Shown: positions 7,057-12,410 of the stretch, piece after piece
How the letters are laid out: the number at the start of each line of letters is the position of its first letter
Numbering within the stretch: position 1 is the stretch's first letter
Assembly: GCA_963656065.1 (NCBI GenBank)
Contig: CAVKGV010000035.1
Coordinates: 1-12,410 of the forward strand
Source of the DNA: Hallerella sp963656065
GTDB lineage: Bacteria > Fibrobacterota > Fibrobacteria > Fibrobacterales > Fibrobacteraceae
DNA length: 12,410 nt
Reading direction: 5' to 3'
Notes under the pieces: model-generated
Told to the model about the DNA's origin: nothing
The model's database searches: none
What the model saw: the letters and a program-made list of their open reading frames with translations, nothing else
Made by a program: the position numbers and the translations under genes

Positions 7057-7665
7057 TTACCTTTTTCTTTTGGAAAGATAGGAATATGCAATGCCGCAAT
7101 ACTCTTTAAATTCCCGATTCACAGAAATATCTGCTCGGTATTTTTCCACTAATCTAGATTCAGGAACTTTTTTTAATCCCCTACGAACACCATTAAGAAC
7201 AGCAAGCCGATTATTTTTCAAAAATGCAATATTCAGGTTAAGGATACTGGACAACTGTCCATCGAAGTCTTTATCCTTCGAATGAATTTCGCCACTATGA
7301 AAATTATAAAAGATCTGCAATCTGTCGCCATCCTGGGCAGGGTTAAATTTTAACCGATATCCATTTTTGGCGACATCACAAGTCTGCTCGGATTTTGCGA
7401 CATTTTCACGGCGACAAACAGCCAACATATTTCCAAAGTCCAAGTCCAATTTAGGATCCAAGCTTTGAGGCATCCAATGTTCAACAGTGCAGTTTTCTTC
7501 TCCAATCCGACTCATGCAATAAGCACAAACAAAGCCCTGTTCCCGAAGGAGTGCTTTTTTCAAAGCAGACTTGCAACCAACGTCCATCCCGTCATAGCGA
7601 GCATTGGGAGTAGCCCGAAACCGAACAAGCTTAACCGGTTCCTTTTGTTTTTTTATCTGAAGCAT
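7057..7665 (-). CDS. ptuB: Septu-type HNH endonuclease PtuB (TIGR02646-like)
   Basis: A 202-residue HNH nuclease. The zinc/HNH core is C47AYC50, VEHWMPQS (61-68, with E62-H63), then LDFGNMLAVC (75-84, with N79 and C84) and TCDVAKNG (95-102), the spacing seen in TIGR02646 proteins and in PtuB. The C-terminal half is helical and basic, and probably holds the ATPase-contacting and DNA-binding parts. In Septu, PtuA and PtuB form a complex that degrades nucleic acid on phage infection. Its ORF overlaps the ATPase stop. GTG 7674 and ATG 7671 are possible starts, but a GAGG (7677-7674) is eight bases from ATG 7665 and only two from ATG 7671, so I prefer 7665. No reverse transcriptase is visible, which argues against a retron-linked copy. 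All key residues are present. Confidence 0.85.
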   Translation of the reverse strand: MLQIKKQKEPVKLVRFRATPNARYDGMDVGCKSALKKALLREQGFVCAYCMSRIGEENCTVEHWMPQSLDPKLDLDFGNMLAVCRRENVAKSEQTCDVAKNGYRLKFNPAQDGDRLQIFYNFHSGEIHSKDKDFDGQLSSILNLNIAFLKNNRLAVLNGVRRGLKKVPESRLVEKYRADISVNREFKEYCGIAYSYLSKRKR

Positions 7666-7670
7666 CTCCA

Positions 7671-8921
7671 TCACCTCACGCTTTCAAGATACGTACGGGC
7701 CTCGATGACCGAAGGAATTTCAGAGACCTCGTTTTGGAGACTTTCGATTTTTTCTTGCGCTTCCACATAATTTTCAGAATCAATCAGCTGATAAATTTTC
7801 TGCAATTCGCCTCGAACGTATTCGTTCTGGCTCAGCACCGAACCGTTTTTTCCACACATCATCTCGTCAACAACTTCACTAGAGGAAAGTCCGAGACTCC
7901 GCTGCGGAATGCGCCATCCAATATTCCCGTTTTCTTCCTGTTCTAGCAACAGAATGTTTTCAGCCGGAACATCTCCCAAAATTTGCGGGGAATGCGTCGT
8001 CAAGATAAACTGGCAATTCGAAAAAGTTTTTGTAAAATGAGAAACGACATCACGCTGCCAAGCCGGATGCAAGTGCAAATCGATTTCGTCTATCAAGACG
8101 ATGCCTCGCCCTTCTAGCGGATTTCCCAGATTCCCACTCGCCATCGAGAGCCTTCGCGCCAAATCGCCAACAAGCGCAATTAAACACTTTTCCCCGTCAG
8201 AAAGATCATCCATACGAACAGTCTTTCCATCTTTATCCATTTCCATCCGAAGAGGCAACCGTCGAACGGTCAAGTTTTCGTAGCCCGGCAAAAAGCCGGC
8301 AAGAGCCCTTCGAATAGACTCTAGAGACTTGTCCCTATACCCGGGATTTTCTTTCCGGTATTCATTTTCGATATCTTCCTGATTCCGGAACCATTCAAAG
8401 AAGATCCGAAAACGGGATTGACTTTGCAAGTTATCATCAAGAGCGTTGAGTCTTTGAAAACTGTGTGTCGATCGAATTCGCAAAGGTATATCGATAATCG
8501 CCCGATCAACCGGATAGTACACAAACAGAGGAACAGATGTTCCATCAGGATTTTCATCCAACGAGTTCTTTACGAAAGTCACCCACTCGTTGACCATGCC
8601 AAGATCTGAACGTTCCGTTTGTTTTTTATCGGCGATCAAACTCCAAGCATATTCCCTATTTTCGTCTTCAAGCGACACGAATAAACTTGCGCCATTTTCT
8701 CCATAAGACACGTCGGATTTCCTGTTCAAGCTAATCCCATTCGCCTTAATATTGCACAATCTTCGAGAAGGCCACGACAACAATTTAGAGAGCGCCCCTA
8801 AAATTGTAGATTTGCCGACACCATTTTTACCGGCAAGCACCGTTAATTGGGAATTAAACGGGATTTCATTCTTTCCGTAAAAAACTTTATAATTATGGAG
8901 AACCAGTTTAGAAATGTGCAT
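7671..8921 (-). CDS. ptuA: Septu-type AAA ATPase PtuA
   Basis: A 416-residue SMC/ABC-like ATPase with every motif in place: Walker A GKNGVGKST (31-39) after LVLHNYKVFYG, a middle helical region (about 150-215), signature LSDGEK (240-245), Walker B GIVLIDEID (273-281), D-loop LHLHPAWQ (282-289) and H-loop LTTHSPQIL (H310). The C-terminus (360-416) is charged and helical. Together with the HNH gene overlapping its stop, this is the gene order and domain pairing of a type I Septu anti-phage system; PtuA is thought to sense the infection and hold PtuB inactive while ATP is plentiful. ATG 8921 is 22 bases after the pyruvyl transferase stop. I see no ribosome-binding sequence there, and TATTTT/TATACG-like sequence directly upstream could be part of a promoter, so its expression may be partly independent of the glycan genes. 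Confidence 0.88.
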   Translation of the reverse strand: MHISKLVLHNYKVFYGKNEIPFNSQLTVLAGKNGVGKSTILGALSKLLSWPSRRLCNIKANGISLNRKSDVSYGENGASLFVSLEDENREYAWSLIADKKQTERSDLGMVNEWVTFVKNSLDENPDGTSVPLFVYYPVDRAIIDIPLRIRSTHSFQRLNALDDNLQSQSRFRIFFEWFRNQEDIENEYRKENPGYRDKSLESIRRALAGFLPGYENLTVRRLPLRMEMDKDGKTVRMDDLSDGEKCLIALVGDLARRLSMASGNLGNPLEGRGIVLIDEIDLHLHPAWQRDVVSHFTKTFSNCQFILTTHSPQILGDVPAENILLLEQEENGNIGWRIPQRSLGLSSSEVVDEMMCGKNGSVLSQNEYVRGELQKIYQLIDSENYVEAQEKIESLQNEVSEIPSVIEARTYLESVR

Positions 8922-8943
8922 AGTTCGTATAAAATAGAAAAAA

Positions 8944-10026
8944 TCAACTAAGGTTCTTTTTTGATTCCCCCAGCGCGTTCCTCAGCCAGTTTGCCGAATA
9001 GGTCCGCCAATCTTCGAGAATCGCATCGACCTTTTCCCAATCGACCGGAGCGTTCAATTTTTGCAAGACCTCTTCGCTGGATTCCTCGCAAGTCAGAGTG
9101 CGATATTCCAACCCAGTCTTCCCGAGCAATGTCGCAAAGCGTTCGTTCATCCCCTTGCCGGTCGAACGATTGGGAATCACCAGGAATGGCTTGTGGAAAA
9201 GAATGCAGAACACGGCGCAATGGAAAGAATCCGTCACGATAAATTTCGCATTGTCGATATTCTGGAGCCACTGGGTAACGGACGGAAGCCGCCACCGCCA
9301 AGGCTTCGAAAGCCAAATTTCCCTATTTTGCGGCAGAAGGATACTTTGTACAGCATCGGGAATGACTTCGCGGATGCGATAGACAAACGAAAATTCTTCT
9401 TCGATGTTTTCATAAGGAAATTCCTTTCGATAGAAATCCCCCTTGTGCAAAATCGTCGGGTCGCAAACGCAAACGACATTCTTCAATCCAAGCGATGTCA
9501 AGTAAGAAACAGCACTTTCTTCTCGGACGCTGATGGCGTCAAACCGCTTAAGCATAGGAAGGACCTTTTGCTCGAAAGGTTTGGGCCATTCTTTCATGCC
9601 GAGGGAAGCGGCATAGGAGATACGCTTGATATTTTCTGGACCAAATCCGAGAAAATAAATCTGTTCCTGCTGAGAGATAAAGCCAGGATTCCAGATTTGA
9701 TCAGAACCGGCAATAAAAGCGGAAGCAAAAGAAAAATCAATTAAATGAATTTTCCTACATGAAGTAAAGCGTTTAGTTTTAGCAAATCGATTGAATTCAG
9801 GAAATTTTTTAAATCGAAACGGAACCCTAAGTCTGTATTTTATTCCGCGGATAATTGCGATAAATCGCCAAAAAAATGGCAATTTTTTTTTCCCGCGCAA
9901 TCGAACGAAATATTCAAAACCAGGGAAAAAATCTATTACAGTTGTGTTAAACTTTTTGCAAAGCGCGAGCGCTTCCAAATAAGCTCCATAATTTGCCCCA
10001 TAGTGAAAATTTACAGAATAACGCAT
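8944..10026 (-). CDS. Polysaccharide pyruvyl transferase family protein (CsaB/WcaK type)
   Basis: A 360-residue cytoplasmic enzyme predicted to transfer pyruvate from phosphoenolpyruvate to a sugar of the repeat unit, forming a charged ketal. Family landmarks in order: NFHYGANYGAYLEALAL near the N-terminus, FIAGSDQIWNPGF (104-116), ISYAASLG (136-143), FDAISVREE (162-170), CDPTIL (188-193) and IVTDSFHCAVFCILFHKPF (263-281). Length is normal. ATG 10026 is the first start after an in-frame TAG at 10045-10047, with AAGGAA ten bases upstream. Members often neighbour FrhB-like proteins in glycan loci; here that partner is 7.5 kb away, with the Septu and other genes between. The gene contains a run of nine A on the coding strand (plus-strand T at 9883-9891) and a seven-base run at 9870-9876, both in the sequence for RGKKKLPFFW (residues 44-53). 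Confidence 0.88.
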   Translation of the reverse strand: MRYSVNFHYGANYGAYLEALALCKKFNTTVIDFFPGFEYFVRLRGKKKLPFFWRFIAIIRGIKYRLRVPFRFKKFPEFNRFAKTKRFTSCRKIHLIDFSFASAFIAGSDQIWNPGFISQQEQIYFLGFGPENIKRISYAASLGMKEWPKPFEQKVLPMLKRFDAISVREESAVSYLTSLGLKNVVCVCDPTILHKGDFYRKEFPYENIEEEFSFVYRIREVIPDAVQSILLPQNREIWLSKPWRWRLPSVTQWLQNIDNAKFIVTDSFHCAVFCILFHKPFLVIPNRSTGKGMNERFATLLGKTGLEYRTLTCEESSEEVLQKLNAPVDWEKVDAILEDWRTYSANWLRNALGESKKNLS

Positions 10027-10095
10027 AATTCTAAATTTCCTTAGCTATTCTTTCAGTATGTTGTATCCAATGCAATTTTTAGGGGAAAAGAAGCA

Positions 10096-10209
10096 TCAAA
10101 CTCTTCTGAGATATAAAACAATACGATAACCTCCGTAAAGATAAGACAATTCACCTATTTCCGCACAATTTTTGAGCGAATATTCTCCATAGTATATTTT
10201 ATTTTTCAT
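10096..10209 (-). pseudogene. 37-codon stub coupled to the GT2 gene, possibly a DUF262-type N-terminus
   Basis: The ATG (10209-10207) overlaps the GT2 stop TGA (10208-10206) as ATGA, a classic coupled start. The product opens MKNKIYYGEYSLKN and stops after 37 residues. KIYYGEYSLK resembles, from memory, the first residues of DUF262 (ParB-like, defence-associated) proteins, but the residues that should follow are not there. A second frame stays open for 19 further residues up to a TGA near 10050. Either a degraded gene or a small protein is possible. The remaining gap to the pyruvyl transferase start holds only its AAGGAA binding site. Confidence 0.35.
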
Positions 10210-11030
10210 TTAGTTTCTCTCCTTTTTAGCATTTTTTTTATCCGTGTCCGCAAAGCTAGATTCGAAACAATGAAATATCTCCACATAAAAAACTTCATTT
10301 TCAAAATATCTCTCCACATAGTTCTTTGCTGATTTGCTGAAAGAGAATTCAAAACCAAGTTTATTTCAAGAGCTGTTGAAGATATAGTAGATTTATTCAA
10401 ATGAACTAATGATTTTTCATGCTGTCTATAATTATACATTAGTCGAGGACATTCTCTAGCAACTTTGATTTTTTGAGCAATTCTGACATTCATAATCCAA
10501 TCCTCTCCTTTAAGTAAATTAGCAGGAACATCAAAAATGTTAGATGACAATAGTTCTTTTTTTATTAATTTGCAAACCGGCCCCAGACAAATTCTCCGCC
10601 GAATCAATAAAGATAAATACTCTTTGTTATTATAATCTTTATTCTGATTCAGTAAATGTTTTGAATATAGCGGAGCAAAAACAACATCAACATTAGTTGA
10701 ATAAGAATACAAAGACGTTAATAAATCAGGACTTATTGTGTCATCTGAATCAACAAAAACAACCCACGATCCCAACGCTTTAAGCGCTCCATTTTTTCGC
10801 GCAATTGAAGCCCCTTGGTTTTTTTGATCTAAGATAACAATATTAGAATATAAAGAAGCAAGCCTTTGACAAATTTCCAAACTATCGTCTTTCGAACCAT
10901 CATTTACTAAAATCACTTCAAAATTAGAATAGTTTTGCAATTCTAGACTTACAACACACTCTTCAAGAAATCTGGAAGCATTAAACACAGGCACAACAAT
11001 TGAAATTTTCTCATCTCCATTCATATTCAC
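10206..11030 (-). CDS. Family 2 glycosyltransferase
   Basis: A GT-A fold, family 2 transferase of 274 residues (272 from the internal ATG), acting at the cytoplasmic face to add one sugar to the lipid-linked repeat unit. The N-terminus is canonical: ISIVVPVFNASRFLEECVVSL (9-29), VNDGSKDDS (42-50) and the metal-binding FVDSDD (92-97, D94-x-D96). LLKGEDWIMNVRIA further on holds the acidic pair expected of the catalytic base. The C-terminus is basic (KKMLKRRETK), a common membrane-contact feature. The ORF opens at GTG 11030, which overlaps the polymerase stop as GTGA; ATG 11024 is the alternative and neither has a good binding site, so coupled translation is likely. Donor and acceptor sugars cannot be assigned. 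Strongly AT-rich, like the polymerase. Confidence 0.92.
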   Translation of the reverse strand: MNMNGDEKISIVVPVFNASRFLEECVVSLELQNYSNFEVILVNDGSKDDSLEICQRLASLYSNIVILDQKNQGASIARKNGALKALGSWVVFVDSDDTISPDLLTSLYSYSTNVDVVFAPLYSKHLLNQNKDYNNKEYLSLLIRRRICLGPVCKLIKKELLSSNIFDVPANLLKGEDWIMNVRIAQKIKVARECPRLMYNYRQHEKSLVHLNKSTISSTALEINLVLNSLSANQQRTMWRDILKMKFFMWRYFIVSNLALRTRIKKMLKRRETK

Positions 11031-12130
11031 AGAATTCCCAAAATTTGTGATGTATAAGGATAGGTTTGGTTAAATCCTTTTATAACAAAATAGTAAAACC
11101 AGAAAGAAACAAAATACACAAACAATAAACTTACCGTTATTATTTTTCTTTTCGACACGGAAACAAGTGCAGGAAACAATAAAATCAAGCTCCAATTAAA
11201 ATAAACAACTATTCGCGAAACATATTCCCCCCCAAAAAAACCTATTTGAGAAAATAAAACACCAGCCAAAGTCAATACCATAAGAGATTTTTTTTGTTCA
11301 TATTGAAGGAAAACACCTTTCCAATTATTAAAGGCAACAAGAGCAATCAATAAAGCCAAACAAAAACCAGAGATATTAAAACTCTGCATAGAAGCTTGAG
11401 AAGTCTCAAAATAAACAGTGTAGCGCCTAGCATCCATATTAAAGAAAGGAAAAAAACTATCAATCAATACGTTTGCACCACACATACAAACAAAGATGGC
11501 TAGACTATAGATAAGAAGCATCTTTGGTTTAGTTTCTTTTTTCATCAAATAGTACAAAACAAAAAAGAATATTGCTATTATCGCTGAATGGTGCATTGAA
11601 TAAGCCAACAAGCAAGTCAAAAAGAAAAAAAATATCTTTTCTTTAAACAAAAATGAAATTGCAACTAAAATAATCGCAGCGGCTAAAGATTGTCGCATCA
11701 TATTAAAAGATGGTTGAAAAAATAAAAATAAAAAAGCTGCATAGCCAAGGCCAACATATTTTCGATAACCAGAATAAATCAAAGCAATTAAAACCAAAGA
11801 ACAGATTATTGCAGCCAAGCAAAAATAGAAAAATTCAACATTTTTAAATATTTGAGCAACAACAAAATTAAAATAAATATACCCCTTTTCAATCCAATTT
11901 TCCCATCGAGTTTCTAAATGAAGAAAATCTTGGGATTTAGCCACATCCAAAAACAAAGAATCTCCATATACGGATCGATCAACACCTATCGAATAATCTC
12001 GCATTCCAGCAAAAAATGCAGGGACAAGAACAGCAACAGCACAACAAAACACCTTAAAAAAGTGTTGTTTACACCGAATTCCAAATTCGCAAAGCGAAGA
12101 CGAAAAAACATATAAAACAAAATAAAACAT
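11027..12130 (-). CDS. EpsG-family polysaccharide polymerase (Wzy-like)
   Basis: A 367-residue protein that is hydrophobic almost throughout, with about ten membrane segments. It should join repeat units on the outer face of the inner membrane after flipping. EpsG-family marks: FFAGMRDYSIGVDRSVYGD (39-57, the R-D and G-x-D loop), FQPSFNMMRQSLAAAI (138-153, the N-x-x-R-Q motif) and SMHHSAII (178-185). Such polymerases share little overall identity, so the assignment rests on these motifs, the topology and the position between glycosyltransferases. ATG 12130 follows the GT4 stop by one base (TAAAATG). The 3' end overlaps the GT2 start. The gene is very AT-rich and contains several homopolymers, including eight T at 11288-11295. 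Confidence 0.82.
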   Translation of the reverse strand: MFYFVLYVFSSSLCEFGIRCKQHFFKVFCCAVAVLVPAFFAGMRDYSIGVDRSVYGDSLFLDVAKSQDFLHLETRWENWIEKGYIYFNFVVAQIFKNVEFFYFCLAAIICSLVLIALIYSGYRKYVGLGYAAFLFLFFQPSFNMMRQSLAAAIILVAISFLFKEKIFFFFLTCLLAYSMHHSAIIAIFFFVLYYLMKKETKPKMLLIYSLAIFVCMCGANVLIDSFFPFFNMDARRYTVYFETSQASMQSFNISGFCLALLIALVAFNNWKGVFLQYEQKKSLMVLTLAGVLFSQIGFFGGEYVSRIVVYFNWSLILLFPALVSVSKRKIITVSLLFVYFVSFWFYYFVIKGFNQTYPYTSQILGIL

Positions 12131-12131
12131 T

Positions 12132-12410
12132 TTAACTTTTGATAATAAAATTCACAGCACCTTGCAAATCAACTTGTTGACGGTTGAATACTTTTTTATA
12201 TTGAGATATGGCGTTCAATCTCAATAAATCGTATACATTGGGATCTAATATTTTTTTTATTTGTCTCTCAGCATCTATCGGATCTTTAGGATTAAAATAT
12301 AAAGCGGCATCTCCACCAATTTCAGGAATTGATGTTGCATTAGATGCAACAACAGGTGTTTCCACCGCTAAGGCTTCTAAAATTGGATAACCAAACCCTT
12401 CGCTTAAAGA
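12132..12410 (-). CDS. Family 4 (GT-B) glycosyltransferase, C-terminal fragment cut by the window edge
   Basis: The last 92 residues of a GT-B fold transferase. The nucleotide-sugar site is visible at the window edge: SLSEGFGYPILEALAVETPV contains the E-x7-E motif (E4 and E12), followed by VVASNATSIPEIGGDAAL and YFNPKDP, the standard GT4 order. It ends with a helix and TAA one base before the polymerase ATG. The 5' end lies beyond base 12410, so length, start and specificity are unknown. It should act on the same repeat unit as the GT2 enzyme. Confidence 0.9.
   Translation of the reverse strand, partial: SLSEGFGYPILEALAVETPVVASNATSIPEIGGDAALYFNPKDPIDAERQIKKILDPNVYDLLRLNAISQYKKVFNRQQVDLQGAVNFIIKS

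Noticed and set aside
7057..8921. Retron with PtuAB effectors
   Set aside because: No reverse transcriptase gene or msr/msd-like structured region was seen next to the pair; the neighbours are glycan genes.
1..12410. CRISPR array, tRNA, rRNA, insertion sequence or integrase
   Set aside because: No regularly spaced repeats, tRNA-like cloverleaf, rRNA sequence or transposase/integrase ORF was found by eye. The repeats present are single-locus and short.

Overview
The window is one densely packed surface-polysaccharide locus, and every convincing gene is on the minus strand, so transcription runs from high to low coordinates. It encodes lipid-linked glycan assembly (GT4 and GT2 glycosyltransferases, an EpsG-type polymerase, a Wzx-type flippase) and glycan or lipid decoration (pyruvyl transferase, phosphoethanolamine-transferase-like enzyme, O-acyltransferase, FrhB-like iron-sulfur protein). 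This fits an anaerobic or gut-type bacterium with a complex envelope. A Fibrobacter-like origin is possible from the general look of the proteins, but nothing here proves it.

Layout in transcription order: GT4 C-terminal fragment (12410-12132), polymerase (12130-11027), GT2 (11030-10206), a 37-codon stub overlapping the GT2 stop (10209-10096), pyruvyl transferase (10026-8944), an AAA ATPase plus HNH nuclease pair that matches the Septu anti-phage system ptuA-ptuB (8921-7057), a membrane phosphoethanolamine transferase (7051-5270), a truncated AAA ATPase and a TOPRIM-like fragment (5188-4225), the flippase (4241-2724), and a rho-independent terminator (2660-2632). After the terminator come a DUF3800-like N-terminal stub (2625-2539), an acyltransferase split by a one-base homopolymer frameshift (2461-1452), and the FrhB-like protein (1450-257). 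A further gene probably starts at base 5 and runs out of the window.

Many junctions are coupled: stop/start overlaps of 1-17 bases, or the string TAAAATG in which one base separates stop and start. This suggests one long operon from the GT4 gene to the terminator, then a second transcript for the acyltransferase and FrhB-like genes.

Two themes stand out. First, defence-type genes sit inside the glycan operon: an apparently intact Septu pair, a deleted ATPase/TOPRIM pair, a DUF3800 stub and perhaps a DUF262 stub. Base composition is patchy, suggesting assembly by transfer and deletion. Second, several decoration genes carry slippage-prone or palindromic DNA: a 7-base run at the acyltransferase frameshift, a 9-base run in the pyruvyl transferase, a 14-bp tandem repeat between inverted repeats in the phosphoethanolamine transferase, and a 39-bp quasipalindrome with a 16-bp direct repeat in the FrhB-like gene. 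Phase-variable decoration of the cell surface is a reasonable hypothesis, not shown here.
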